From: Epiperipatus broadwayi
Lineage: Eukaryota > Onychophora > Udeonychophora > Euonychophora > Peripatidae
DNA: 64,000 nucleotides
NCBI GenBank assembly: GCA_028023455.1
Contig: JAQFVV010006469.1
Location: forward strand, 992,001 to 1,056,000
Direction: 5' to 3'
The notes below the pieces were generated by a model. It was not told the origin of the DNA. It worked only from the letters and a program-made list of their open reading frames with translations, and did no database searches. Position numbers and translations under genes: made by a program. This document shows, in pieces, positions 38,818 through 52,429 of this stretch (within the stretch, counting starts at the first letter, position 1; every line of letters begins with the position of its first letter).

Positions 38818-38963
38818 TGTAGTGCATGATTGTTAATGAAAACATCCACAGAAAAGGTAATTTTAAAAAAATCAGCTTTATATTGAAAGCATGTTAAGCA
38901 GTAATAAAGTGAATTTTTTTTTAAAAAAAATTACCTTTTCTAATGATGTTTTCATTAACAGTT
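38818..38963. mobile_element. Hairpin MITE, about 145 bases
   Basis: tgttaatgaaaacatccaca followed by gaaaaggtaatttt pairs with aaaattaccttttctaatga followed by tgttttcattaaca. The arms are about 40 bases around a loop of about 55 bases. No coding content. A different family from the 21.4 kb hairpin. Confidence 0.75.
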
Positions 38964-40111
38964 GTGTATTAGCCTTTTTTATATATTTTTTATAAAATTA
39001 TTAAAGATTTGTTCCTTATTAAATATATGCATGAATGTTTAGACTTTATTTGAATATATTACTTTTTTAGAAAAAAATTACTCAAATGAAAACTTACTGA
39101 TATTAAACTGGAAACACCTACAGTCATTTTTTTTTCCATTTTATTATAAAAATTGAATTTCAATATTTCAGAGAATATTTTCATTAATTAAACTTATGCT
39201 TTAATCAAATTTGTCCTAAATATCCAGATTTTGAAACTACCCCCCCCCCTCATTTTTAACTCAAAGGCTGCAATGAAATTTTTTGATTTGATTATTTATT
39301 TATTTATACTTTTTTTTTTTTGCAAAATTGAAAATTCATTTTTTAGATTTCTTTCATTTTTTTGAATTTATGCCTTTAATCATGTTTATTTATAAAAGTG
39401 TAAAAATTAAATAGAGAATAAGTTTTTTTTTCATTAAAAACTACTACTAAAAAAAATTACAGGAGGAAATACGATCAATTAAGGCCTAGAAATGCGCCAA
39501 AAATGTCACTTAAAAAGTTAGTATTTCATTATATTTCATTTAACTTTATATATCATACCATTCAACTTTATATAATATCCTTGTATGTAGTATATGATCG
39601 AGGAGAGCGTTTTTATTTCATTATATTTTATGTAAAACAAGTGCGCGCGCACACACATCATTTTGTTATACTGTACAATACTTTTATATCGCTTATATAT
39701 TACACACGTATATATTAAATTCAAAGATTTTTTTTATTTCATTATATGCAATACGCAAAGCACGCAAACACTATACTTTATTGCAAGAACATATATACAG
39801 ATATGTGATCATGTAAAAGCTGTTTTTTATATATATTATTTCATTATACTTTAAAATTTTATCCATTAGTTTTTTATTTTTCGTTTCAAACTTTGTAACT
39901 ATATTTGATTTATTTTTTTATTCCACGATATTATTCCATTTTAATTATCTTGCAAATCAAATTCTTTTACATTAATTTCTTTGAGTTTTTTTTTTTTACA
40001 CAAAACCATCAAGCGTCCATTGTTTATATATCACATCAAAGAATTTTTTTATTTTGATTATTTTTTCTTTTCTTAAGATTGAAATGGAGAAATCAATTTA
40101 GTTATTTTCAG
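38964..40111. other. T-rich intron-like or intergenic DNA
   Basis: Overlapping open frames at 39,503-39,854 on both strands are AT-driven. The stretch just before 40,111 is pyrimidine-rich and would be the end of an intron if the neighbouring exon is real. Confidence 0.5.
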
Positions 40112-40172
40112 ATGGTTGCCATGACGGCGACAAACAAGTTTCTATCCAACGAGGCATGAAACTTTGTGACAG
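40112..40172 (+). CDS. Candidate internal exon of an unidentified host gene
   Basis: A 61-base segment sits between a good acceptor (gttattttcag ending at 40,111) and a strong donor (CAG|gtaagg at 40,172/40,173). It is clearly richer in G and C than its surroundings. In one frame it is fully open and reads GCHDGDKQVSIQRGMKLCD after a split first codon and before a split last codon. The other two frames contain stops. Two cysteines and a mixed hydrophilic composition suggest an extracellular protein, but I do not recognise the family. Partner exons were not found within the window. It could be chance. Confidence 0.45.
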
Positions 40173-40758
40173 GTAAGGCCTCTAAATATCTAATAATGGC
40201 AAAATGACAGACTCAAATGAAATCGAGAAGAAATGTATTCGTCGCATAATTATGCCAGGATTTGTATTGCAGAATTATTGCTTCAATATTTGCTGTTATT
40301 AAAAAAGAATACGGAGATGGAAATCAAAATTTGAATGCAAAAGTTTGTTTAATTTTACTCTACTAATTTCAAATTATTAATTCGGGCGAATATTAAGAAT
40401 TAAAGTGAAGGTTAAAATTTTTTTCTTCCAACGTCAACTCATATGAAAAAAATTATTTCGGTAGATTTCCAATTTGATTATTACAAAATTATTAGTCTTC
40501 ATGCTAAAGCAATCATCTATTCCAATCAAAAAGTATTTTTAAACTTCAATAGAAAAAAAATCTCATTTTTATAAAATAGTGTTATGAGTTATTCCTTACT
40601 ATTATTGAAAATTTAAACTTTTTTTTACCATCAGGATAATTTTTTTTCTTTTTTTTTTTAACCGTCTACTTATCTATAATTCACCTGTAGTTTCTGTACT
40701 TGATATTTTTTTTATTATTCTGTGTAACCAAGTAAAAAACTAAAAACAGCCTTTAAAT
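40173..40758. other. AT-rich DNA, intron-like
   Basis: If 40,112-40,172 is an exon, this is the start of the following intron. Nothing else was recognised. Confidence 0.5.
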
Positions 40759-40771
40759 AATCTATCAGATG

Positions 40772-40880
40772 TCTTGCGTTGTTAGCCGAGAGGTATCGCA
40801 GCTGCCATGCAAGCAAATAGTTGGTTGCAGACGGTTGTGGGTTCGCGTCCCGGCCGATGCTATGACATATAAAAAAAAAA
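40772..40880 (+). mobile_element. tRNA-derived SINE, subfamily II, with 13-base TSD
   Basis: A perfect duplication aatctatcagatg lies at 40,759-40,771 and 40,881-40,893. The A box gttagccgagagg and B box gggttcgcgtcccgg are intact, and the tail is atgacatat followed by twelve A. It is the best example of subfamily II. The minus-strand frame at 40,715-40,912 is its shadow. Confidence 0.93.
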
Positions 40881-40893
40881 AATCTATCAGATG

Positions 40894-41585
40894 AGAAAGG
40901 CCTATCAAACAACTTCCAAATTGGAACAACGAAAAGAAAAGGCCTTATTCGTCCTTCGTTCGAGTCACTCAGTGAGTAATAAAAGTTTTTTTTTTGATGA
41001 TTTATTCCTAGGCAAAAAATAATTTAATACCCATTTTCTGACCAGTAATTGAATGGCTGCTATCTGATATAAAATTCCTAAGCCTGCTTGACTTATATAA
41101 AAGCTTATGTTTACATTTTCAAAACACTAGGGCACGGACTGCTAAGTTGGATTAAATCATCAGTATATTATTTTGCTTTGCAATATAAGTACAAATATTA
41201 TCAATGAGAAATTCTACAACTATATCCAGCACAACTGAAAAAATAAAATTTGAATTACAGATTTTATAATTGTTCAATTAAAGTAGACGGCTTAATAAAG
41301 TTTTTAAAATTATAGGAAATCTGATTGAAGCTCTGAGAAAGTTAAAGCTAATTTTTCTTCTAAACAATATGTCTAAGAGCTTGAAACATTATTTAAGAAA
41401 AGTATTAAGAATTAATAACTTATGTACAACTTGAAGTTAAAAAGTAGTAATTATTTGATAATGATGTTTGGATTAGTATATATGTATATTGGTGTTGGTT
41501 ATACTTATATGAAAGAAAGTCTGCCCTTAACTCATTACAGGTACTGAAGTCAAAAGCAGTCCACTTCAATCATACAAAAAAAAAA
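40894..41585. other. AT-rich DNA, no gene seen
   Basis: A more complex patch at 40,920-40,985 lacks a clear splice pair. Otherwise nothing recognised. Confidence 0.5.
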
Positions 41586-41589
41586 ACAT

Positions 41590-41925
41590 ACTTGATCTAA
41601 CCAAGAAAGCAAGATTTACAGAAATTGATGATGACAACATCAAAGAGACTTTGGAATTACACACTAATGAGGAATTAATGCAACAGATGAAAAAAAGGAA
41701 AGCAATGACAAAAAGATAAACAACAAGCTTATAAACAAGAATCTGGACATCAAGAATCTGAAGGAATTTATTTCACATCAACAAGCCATGAACAACATTT
41801 TAGACAAATATGATCCGATTTAGAATGCAGCATCAAATTTAAAAATGCCTTAATTTAAATATCCAGATCTTGTAAGATGTATGAAAAGAAATCAAAAAAG
41901 TGCATCAACCATTCATTCTAAAAGT
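41590..41925 (+). pseudogene. pogo/Tigger-like transposase C-terminus remnant
   Basis: Plus-strand codons read FTEIDDDNIKETLELHTNEE then LMQQMKK, followed after a frameshift by NLDIKNLKEFISHQQAMNNI then LDKYDP. This resembles the acidic tail of pogo/Tigger (Tc1-mariner) transposases, with a SH.EELTNEDL-type block followed by a helix before ..DP. It has stops and frameshifts and no DDE core nearby, so it is a dead fragment. A domesticated gene cannot be argued from this. Confidence 0.5.
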
Positions 41926-41929
41926 TTTT

Positions 41930-44354
41930 TTCAGAAATCTGATATATGTCCTCCAAAAAATGTAAGATCATCAAAGGATTTAGAAGATAATAATGAATCT
42001 TAGAATGAACAGTTGATAAAATGATTCAGAAAACTTGATAATGATTATTGATTATTGAATCATAGGAAAGAATAACTTTAAACTAAGTGGGTTTTTTTTC
42101 TTTTTACATAGATTTAAGTTGCATTACCATATGTACATAAATATATATTTTAAATGAATACCTGCATTAAGGTTGTTTTTTTTTCAATATATATTAGTTT
42201 AAGTTGTTTGCTAAGACAATATTCTCAGTTTATAGTGTAATTTTTATTTGAATAATCAGCCAAATCCACCACAACCACCCCATAGAAAACCATTGTAACT
42301 GTTTGCTTTTTATACACATTCTTTTAGGGAGTTAATTGCCCTCAATAAACAAAATAAAAATGTATATAGTTGGCATACACAGTATTGATGTCTTACAATG
42401 CATTTGTTTTATATAAATTTATGATTACAATTATAAATAATGGGAACAAATCCTAAACTAATTCCACCATGTAAATGCTGATAGCAGCAAAGAACTTTTA
42501 TTAACTTGACTTAAATGTGAAGGCAATTCCAGTCAGTGAAAATTAATAAACTTACTTTTAAAGGAGTTTTTATCTAATCTGATAAGTTACATGAGATTTC
42601 AGTTACAATATGCAGGAAAAACATTAATTTTGATGGTATGAGTTACACAATAAAAAAATGGAATAAAACAACAAAAAAATTGGTTTGTGTAATTAAACTG
42701 GCTCATATGATATTTAGTATTTCTGTTACACTCAATTAATATAGTAATTTAGTAGAGGGTCTTTGATTTTAGCCAAAATCTATTAACTTGTTGTGAAATG
42801 GTGAGAGAAATCAGGACAGATTTTCTCAGATTGGTTTCTGAATTTGATTTTTTTCTAATTTGATTAGGAATAGAGATTGGGATTTTAGGAGTGTGAAATT
42901 AAAAATCAGCTAGTATCCGGTAAACCAGAAGATGAATAAAATGAAAATGGTCATTCTTATGTTAGGAAATAGATCTATGTAAATCTATTAGTAAACTTGT
43001 CAAGTGAGGGTATATGATGGCATGTGATAAAAGCTATTAATTAATGTATGATAAATCTGGAAAGGGAGGCCTTGTAAGAATATGTGTTCTATACTCTTTT
43101 GGTTGATGGCAGTAGCAAGGACTGTGGATATTATCGATATAGGATTGAAGACAGTTTGTGTAAGGGCTTTAATGTTGATCTTTATTAAAAAGTTCTGACA
43201 TTTGGACTCCAGGTACCAGTAATTGAATTTTTAGATAACAGGTGCATGTGATTAAACATTAGATGTGAATGGCGCTTAACGCTGATCAGCTATCAGACAA
43301 AAATAAGCAAACAATAAATTAAATATCAAAAAAATCTGGTAGCAATGTGTAAAAATGTGTGAGAAAGAGAAAAAAAATTTAAATCATAATCTTTGGAATA
43401 TAGGTACTAATTTTTAAGGAAGAGAAAAAGAATGTTCCTGATCTCTTTGCCTAAATTTCATCGCAATTCAGAACTTTATAAAAGTAGAAAATTTTGTTAA
43501 AGATTATACGCACATTTTATTCTCTGTTCAACGGGGAGAGGGGGGAGTCATAAATATTATTCAAAGCAAATTTTTAATTAGTTTAGTAAAAAAATTCCAT
43601 TTAACATTATAAAAAGTGTAACGAGATTCAGGAAAGACTGCGGATGAAGTCATTCCACCTTGAAAAATTGTCATTTTTTTTTTTATAAACATTACGCAGG
43701 TGAATATAACCATAATTAAAACTTTTGAAAAAGCGCTTGAGTGTTTACTTTGTAATGTCATTAGAATAACTTAAAAGCAAAGTTATGAAGAGCTAAAAAT
43801 AAAATAGGTTTTCAAAAATATCTCAGATGGAAAAGAATTTCATAAAAATAAAAATAAAAGGTTTGGTTATCATGCTGCATTTGGTTAGAGCGAAATTATG
43901 TTTGTACTTGTAGAGAAAGTAAAATGAGAAATATAATAATTTACTTTGATTACATACTTTATTCACACACTATATATATCTTCCACATATTTATCTTCCC
44001 ATACAATGTAAATATACATACCCACACTTATGCAAATGCATAAGATTGCAACCTGTAAGTATATGTCCATAACCCCGTTCATATATATATTAAACCAATA
44101 AAATTACTATTTCACTATCAATGATTTCTTTGCCATAGCAGACGTTTCAATTTGAGAAGTCTTCATTGATAGGAAAATTATTAGAAGTGAATTTGCAATT
44201 TAATTTTGGCTAGTGATTTATTTATGAAGTGATGTGTTTGGTTTGTTATATAGACTAGCCTAGCTTTTATTACTTGATATATTTATTCCACATACATATT
44301 ATTATTACATATGTAAAAACTTTCATATATATATATATATATATAAGAGTAATA
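41930..44354. other. AT-rich non-coding DNA, no gene seen
   Basis: Open frame at 43,561-43,761 (minus) has no recognised feature. A G-rich patch lies at 43,530-43,548. Confidence 0.55.
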
Positions 44355-44381
44355 ACGCTCAAGGCGAAATGGGTTTATAAG

Positions 44382-44528
44382 TAACTATTAGAAACCAGAA
44401 AACACTTAGGACAATCTCAATATCAATTTCAACTTTATTGTTAAAAGAAGGTTACCTTGACAACAGTTGGAGATTGTCGATTGTTATTGATATTGGGATT
44501 GTCTAAGTGTTGACTGGTTTCTAATTGT

Positions 44529-44530
<2 letters not shown>
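44382..44530. mobile_element. Second full copy of the 164-base hairpin MITE
   Basis: ctattagaaaccagaaaaca then cttaggacaatctcaatatc pairs with gatattgggattgtctaagt then gttgactggtttctaat. The orientation is opposite to the 21.4 kb copy as judged by the asymmetric flank (aaatgggtttataag at 44,367-44,381). Confidence 0.8.
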
Positions 44531-44559
<29 letters not shown>

Positions 44560-46097
44560 AAATGAACATTACCATTTACATTTTTATACACGTAATGCTA
44601 CATTGGTAAAACATCTCTAGCTGGATTGATAAATAGAAAAATAATTCTCTTGTATACCTTACACAGGAACATGAAGAAGAAAAAATTAATCATCAAGTTA
44701 ATCAACATTTTTATTTGATAAGTGTGTTTATGGTTTTCGTGTCTTGTTTTAATCTCTAATTAAAATCTGAATCTCTATAGATCAACTAGTTATCTTAAAA
44801 AAAGTAGTTTGCTTGGAAATTTTTAACTTTCTTGCAAGATTTTCCAGTTCTACTAAGATTTGAATTTCCAGTTAAGAACAAGAGGATAGGTAAATATTAC
44901 ATGGATTACAAAAATGTAGTATTCATAGTATTTGTAATATTTATGTATTATTAGAATAATCTTTATTAATTAATATCTATAGAAGTTAAAGTATGAATGT
45001 TGTTTGAATATTTTAACAGATAAAAGTTTTTTTAAAGGATAAACATCATGGATAGTATTGAAAACTATTCTGATTTGTATTCAGCACATGAGATATATTT
45101 ATTCACTGTACATTTTTTGAGAATAATATGATTTTAATACTCTGAAAATAAAACAATAAATAGCAAATGTTTAAATGTGATTATAATAGATGGATTTAGT
45201 GTATACATTTATGTGCTTATTTAAATAGCTTTAGAGATATAAGATATTTGCATATGATTTTTGAGCAGTTATTTTAAAATATAAATATCTATGGATGTTG
45301 CTGAAAAGTGTTCTGTTTTATATTCTGCAACTAAATCTTTGTAAGTGAGTATAGCCAGATTTTTAAAAAAGGTAATATAAAAATATTTAAAAAGAGTATA
45401 AACTCCAAAATGTCATCTGTTTATCATTCTATTTTTGTATTATCACATACTTAGATATGATACTGATGACATATTTCACTGTACACAAAAGATAGACAGC
45501 AGATCAAAGTTTCATTCAAAAGCATTCAAGTTTAGAGATTACTGCTGCTTAAAATCATTTACAGCCACAATCATATTGTTTTTAGTTCAAAAATTATATT
45601 TAAATACAGTTATAAATACATACATATTGTACCGTCAGTTATCATAATTCATACAACCAGACCTAAAATTCCAGTCTGTGTACCTCGAGTCAGATCATGT
45701 CCAAGATACATAAGTCAGGGACACTCTCTAACTCTGCCATACAGGTTCAAACCTAGGTCTCTTTACTTATGATTAGCAGTACTGATGATACAAGTCATAT
45801 TCAATTATTTCCGGCCGGCAGCTCAGTGGTAAAACAAAAAGACTCTAATTAGGCAACTGGCCAGATCTATATAATAGTTATCGATAATAAATTGTTTATG
45901 TCTTATGGGTACTATCAACCTAATGTGTATAGACATATGTGTATGGGAAATCATAATCAATAGTATAGGCAATGACTCCAGAGTAAGATTTTAAATATAA
46001 TTTAATAATACGCATATTCTGCGTTAATAGATATATATTACGTATGAATAAATATGAATATCAACCTCTCATTACAACATTTACATATTTCATAGTC
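44531..46097. other. AT-rich DNA, possible old SINE traces
   Basis: The stretch 45,690-45,840 has tRNA-like pieces (aggttcaaacctagg; ggccggcagctcagtggt), but they are not at tRNA spacing. No gene recognised. Open frame 45,435-45,647 is not supported. Confidence 0.45.
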
Positions 46098-46340
46098 TTA
46101 TACGTATATTAAAAACAAATATAACTTTATTTAATACCTTTACTAATAGTGCGGTCTTATACGTATATTTAACCAGATATAATTTTATTTAATCCATTTA
46201 TTAATAGTGCGATTTTATACGTATATTAAAACAGATATAACCTTATTGAATACATTTATTAATAGTGCGGTTTTATACGTATATTAAAGCAGATATAATT
46301 TTATTTAATACATTTATTAATAGTGCGGTTTTATACGTAT
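46098..46340. repeat. 58-base minisatellite, about 4 units
   Basis: The landmark ttatacgtat recurs at 46,098, 46,157, 46,215, 46,273 and 46,331, giving spacings of 59, 58, 58 and 58. Each unit also holds a cagatata block and the end ttattaatagtgcggt. The palindromic tacgta is constant. Confidence 0.92.
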
Positions 46341-49107
46341 GTCAATAATTCTTTATTATTGCATTAATGGAGTAAAAAGGGATTACAGTAAATTAATTGA
46401 ATAATATGCTAATTATTATCAGCCGAATGTTACAAGCAAATATATATATATATATAAGTTTTATGAACAATCACTTAACATGAGAATATATTATCAACAT
46501 TTTCGTTTGGACATTATACATCAATAAAGATTTTTATATTTCAGATGAAATGTAGGGGAAGGATATACTGAGCATTTTAATTATCCAAAATCGGATACTA
46601 GCACATTAATTTATAACTTTAAATATAGAATTCAGCAATAGCATTTAAATAGTATACTTCAGCCTCAAATAATCACGACATCAAACTACGGAATTGTATA
46701 GGCAGGATTTAATAAAGAAAAAATAAGGTAGGGTAATGGTGGTGCTAATGTGCGGGCTATTTTTATATTAAAGAAATCCATTTGCAAAATATGATGGTGT
46801 GCTTATTAAGTTATTGGATGGGATGCAATTTTTATTTTGCATCATATGAGACTGACTTGCCACACTCCAAATTTACGGAGATCGGTCACTGGAATGAAGA
46901 AATATTCAGCCTGAATGGGATGACCCTGATGCTGCAAAAATTCCATTATTAATCAGGTCCATGGTCCAGAGTTTATTCCCTTATCATGGACTGGAAATGA
47001 AGAATAAATGGCTCGGGTCTTTCCTGATGCCTATTTTGGACCAATAGCACACAATTAGGAAATAGACCCACATTAGCAACGCTTGGATAATATATATATA
47101 ACAATTATTTTTGGTGCTTAAAGTTAACCCAAGGTATTAGTAGTTATTCCTTTTCTTGACGGTATGATCAAATTATTTAAGCTGACTTAACGAACATTAT
47201 GACACGTATTTTGAAATATAAGATAGATTTCTCGCTTTAGTAGTTTTCTTTCTTTTAATAAATTTAAAATATAGAGCTCAATTCTCCCTCACGCTATGCC
47301 ATCTAACTTTAACTTTAACATTATTTTGGGATTGGACACAAAATGATAAACAAAAATTTTTAATAGCATTAATTTGCTTATTTACTTGACAGGATATTTG
47401 GAGGATCTTTATACGAGATATGAGTATTAATTTAGGTGATTTTTAAACATAAAATGACATATGAAATATATATATAATCTTTACTTTTTAATTTCCCAAA
47501 GTCTGTGATCATAAATCATTTACTTTTTTTTTATATATATATTAATGTGGGAAATGTTTTTCCCCTCCATCAAACCACAATAATAAGATACTAAGAAAAA
47601 TAACATTTTAAAACTTTCCAACCCAACAAATGTACAACTTTATAATAAACAACTTGATTAATTAAATGACGCTCTTTTTAAATAACCGGAGACTTTGTTA
47701 AATTTAAACACATTTGCAGAGTTGGAGAATAAATTAATGGCATATTACTTGAACAAAACAAAAAGAAATATATATATTATAATTATATCGAAAATCAATG
47801 CCACACCATTTTAAAATAAGAATTTTGCAAGGCTAATAGAGAATTATATGATTAGTTTTATAAACAATCATGGAAAGTGGATTAAAGATTACTACATAGG
47901 AAGTTACTTTTATAAGAATGTACATTTAGTTTACAATAAATTTTAGTTATAATTAATATACATAAGATATGGAAGATAAATGTGAGGTGGCACTATTACC
48001 TTTGTAATACTTTTTTGAGTCCATACTGGTACAACAGTTCATTATTTTGACATGGTCAGAAATTAACAGCAGGTAGCATGCTTTTCCAGATCAAGTTCAG
48101 GGCACAGTTAAATAGTTCAAGGTTTCATTTAAGTTCAAGAAGCATTTCTATAGAGAGTGGCTCAGGAATGGCCAAAGTAAAAGTGCGATGGTTTTACTCC
48201 TCAGTCATGTCTATGGTAACGGGTGGTGTGAAATCATTTAAACCAAATTATTTCTCTGAAAAGCTAATAATTTAGGCTAAGCTAAAACAAGCAGATTCAG
48301 ATTTTGATTATTATTTTTTCAATTTTTGCACTATTTATACGATCCCTTGGAATGTTGCAATGCACTTCGAACTTGTGGCCTGAAGCGATGTATAATTTTG
48401 GTACAATAGCTCATTTTCTGCAGCAACCCTACATTTGTTTCATAAGGAATTTAAGACAATGCATCGGTCTGAAAAATTCTTGAACGATTGTTTTACATTC
48501 TATTTTAGTATTTGTAAAGATCTCTTAGATAGATTAATTGTATGTTAATGGAAAAGTGACTTTTATTCATAGCACTTTTGATTTATTTGACTTACACTTA
48601 TTAATCCCCCCCCCTTTTCTTTGTTTTAAATTTTATCGTAATGTGTCTAGAAATTTACAACCTGATTGCCTTATCTTGTGCCACCATGATTAATAAAATA
48701 TATAAAACTTTACATACATATTTCCCAATTAATTCATATATACATTAAAAGTGTGTGTATATTGTGTTTAAATCTATCTCTCATTGCATATCCATGTCTC
48801 TAACTGATTCACTTTCTTTCCTAAATCATTAATTTATTTCTATCGAAACGGGATTAATATTGAAGTAAAAAAAAAAAAATTCTGGGTAAATAGCGAATAC
48901 ATGTACAAGCATGGAGAGATAGACTTTGGACCCTGTTAGGTGGTACAATGAGTGTTAACACTCATGAAATGTAATCTGAGCTTCAGATTATCTGCTTCAG
49001 TATATATATATGTTAAAATAAATGTTCTCATGGGCAAAAGAGGAGCAACCATGTTTAATAAAATAAAAGTAAATGCATAACCAGTTAGGTTACATAGCAC
49101 ACTATAA
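46341..49107. other. Non-coding DNA with unidentified richer patches
   Basis: Patches at 46,730-47,060 and 47,980-48,440 are less AT-rich than the rest. A 65-codon plus-strand frame at 48,078-48,275 lies in the second. No motif, splice pair or known repeat was recognised, so exon or unknown repeat both remain possible. A C9 run is at 48,607-48,615. Confidence 0.45.
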
Positions 49108-51435
49108 TATATATATATAAAGTAAAGGAAAAGTAGAAATAAACACAGACATAAATTTTTGTAGATATTTTTCTATATTTCCTAAAATAATTCTGGGTTT
49201 AAAATAAAATTTCATTATGAAATTAATATTTTAAAAAGGTCTGATAAATATTATTTGTAATTCTGATTTTGAAATTTAAAAGTAAGCATGTTATCTGATA
49301 ATTTTTAAAAATGTCTATTTTTGAAATCTTTAATTAATTTGTAAATTTCTATTATCTAAGTAAAAACATGTATGTAGATTCCAAAGGATTAGACAGATTG
49401 AAAACAGTCATTATGTTTTTATCACATGACTTAACCAAGATTATAAAAAGACTGATAAAAAAATATCAGTTAATTTCATTGGCAGTTTTATAAGAGTTAG
49501 CCAGAAGAGTCTGGTTTTAATACTTTAAGCAGTGGCCAACTAGGCCAACTGCAAAGTTTTGCTTTAATATTTTTGAAAAGCAATTAGCAGAACAATTAAC
49601 TGTAAGGTTAGCTAAAATATTTTGTGAAGAGTTGGCAACTGTAACAGAGAATGGCAACAGTAAAACTAGCTGCAGAGATGGCTAGTAGAATTATACAGAG
49701 AACTGCCATGAGGATGTAAGAATGCAAGGAAGTAGCTGCTCTTCAGTTCAATAGCAGAGTTTGAATTAAATGACACATTTCTTTGTGTTGAAATTCATAG
49801 CCTTAAAAGTGTTCTGGAAAACAGCTTGCTGATCTGAAGCTTATTAAATCCAAGTCTAAATGGAACCAACTGCAGAATGGAGAAAGCCAATCATACCTGA
49901 ATTATGTACTTTTATCTGATGATGAGAATTGCCTGGATTGACAAAAAACAGCTTGCCCAAAAGAAACACCAGCTGAATAAAGAAGTAGTTATATGTATGC
50001 TTCCTGTATCTATATGCAGAGAAGCACAGATAAATGTGTATATAACAGTGAGTTGTTTTTAAATAATTCATTTGGAGGATATTTTAAGTCTATATTCTTA
50101 AATTTAAAGAAATAAGGGGTAACCTAATAAAAAGCTTTCTAACCTCTTGAAAATTGACGATATTTTTTTTAAAAACTAAAAGAAAGCTGTAATAGAATTT
50201 GATAAACTGATTTTTTTTAATTATTAATATAAATTTTATGAATTATTAATTTTAAAAATTATTGTTATTTATTGTTTGATAAAATTAAATTTTTTAATAA
50301 TCTGTGCAATTCTATATACATGTTTTAGTAAACCTAGCATAAGTATTTGCATTATTTAAAATATAATTTAAAAGCTTAATCATGTATTATTATAGAATAA
50401 GTTAAATATGTCCAGAAATTTCAAGCACGTGCATGTATGTGTATGTATATCTGTCAATTGTATTGCAAATACCAATGTTTGTCAAATATGACTTATATGT
50501 AAAATTTTAATTTTTTTATTATTAAATGTCTATTCAAAGACATATTAATTGTATATTAGAAATTGCATGTCTGTTCACACATATATGTAAACCAATGTAA
50601 CAATTTGAATTTTGAATAGTAATTATGTAAATAGCAATGTGAACATTTGAAATTTTGTGTTGTAATCAAAATCAGAAAGCTTATATGTGTGTAATCTTAT
50701 TTTTGTAACCTTAATTTCAATTTTTTATTTTTATTATTAATAAACTTGTATTCATCTGTTAAAAATTGTATTGCATCATCTCTTGGTCACATATAGTAAT
50801 AGAGCTTGTGTTCTCTGAGCTGGATTCATGCACAGAATGAATATATAAATGGGGGTGTGTATTTAGTGCTTTTGGGCATCCAGAGATGATCAATCATCAT
50901 CCTGGTTGGAGCAAAAGAAAATACTCTTTAAAGCCCATGCACTATATTTTATTTTAGTTTAGTCTTATTAAAAATTTAAGTTTATAGTTGGCTAGTACCT
51001 TAATGGGTACTTAAGTGGCCAGAGCATTGATGATGATCAGCATGTTTTAATATCCCCTATTATTGTTTCAATTTCTGATTATAATGTATTATAAGGGATG
51101 GGCACTAAGTTAGTGCATCCAAATTATGTTTAAATAATCGCCTAAGCTAACAAAGGCTGAATAGTTAGCCTACAGAAGACCCATTTTTAATCCAGTCACA
51201 AGATTGGCTGTTGATTTATTGTACTGATTTATATTTTATTGTGTATCATTCATGACAATGAATGGTGTTTTGAGTAGTACTCATGCTTACTGATTTTTAC
51301 TTTTTGATAATGCTAGTTGATATATGATTGATGTATAGTTATTTTAGTAATTCTAAGGAGTGACTGGCTGATCTCACAGAGATGTCTTGATCTCATGCTC
51401 CCCTTTTTTATTAACTACTCTGATCATCCCATAAC

Positions 51436-51438
<3 letters not shown>

Positions 51439-51515
<77 letters not shown>
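51439..51515. repeat. (AT)n tract at the palindrome centre
   Basis: A pure AT dinucleotide run of about 77 bases lies exactly between the two inverted arms. Confidence 0.95.
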
Positions 51516-51518
<3 letters not shown>

Positions 51519-52429
51519 GGGGTGATGGAATACTATCATCTGGAATTCAATGACTCAAAATTTAAAATTTAAAAGATTAAATATAAATTTAATATAAAAT
51601 GAATATAAAAGTAAAATCATGAGGGATTGCTATGAGAGATCATTCTGACTTCACCAGCATTATAAATAAGTATAAGTAATACTCATTATTATGAGTGATT
51701 AACAATAAAAATAAATCAATAATAAAATCAAGAGTCAATCTTGTGACTGAATATGGAATGGGTCTACCACAGACCAGGTTAGGGCAGATTATTTAAACAT
51801 TAATTTGGATGCACAAACTTAAGTGCTAATCCATCAGAATATATAACAATAAAAACAATAATGTTGGGATATTAAAACATGGTGATCATGATCAATGTTC
51901 AGGTACTTAGTACCATTAATGTACTAACCAATTATAAACTTAATTTATAAATAAATACTAAACTAAATAAAATGTAGTGCATGGACATTAAAGGATATAA
52001 CCATTGCATCAATCCAGGATCAACATCATCAACTGGATGCTCATAAACATAAATATAATCCTTTTTATGTAATAGACCATTATGCATGAATCTAGCTCAG
52101 AGAAGACAAACTCTATAACTGTTACTGTGAACAAAAGATAATGCAATTTTTAGGTGCATACTATTGAGGTTCACAGCCTTAATAAAATATTACTTGTGTA
52201 ATGTATATGTGCTTAATACATTTATAATTACAACATATAATATTCTAAAACTATTTAAAAGTTAAATAAATTCACTGGAATAATTTTAACTATGAAATAT
52301 CAGTTTATTAACAACCCTAAAAGAAAATGAAATTAAAGACTGAAGAATATGGCTATACCTTAATAAATTAAGCCTTCTGATTTTGATTAATATATATAAA
52401 AAAACAAGCTATCACATTGGGATTTACAT

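Noticed and set aside
40772-40880. Functional tRNA gene
   Set aside because: A and B boxes are present, but the acceptor stem does not pair, the segment has a poly-A tail and TSD, and related copies are dispersed, so it is a SINE.
46098-46340. CRISPR array
   Set aside because: Units are directly adjacent with no unique spacers, and the genome is eukaryotic.
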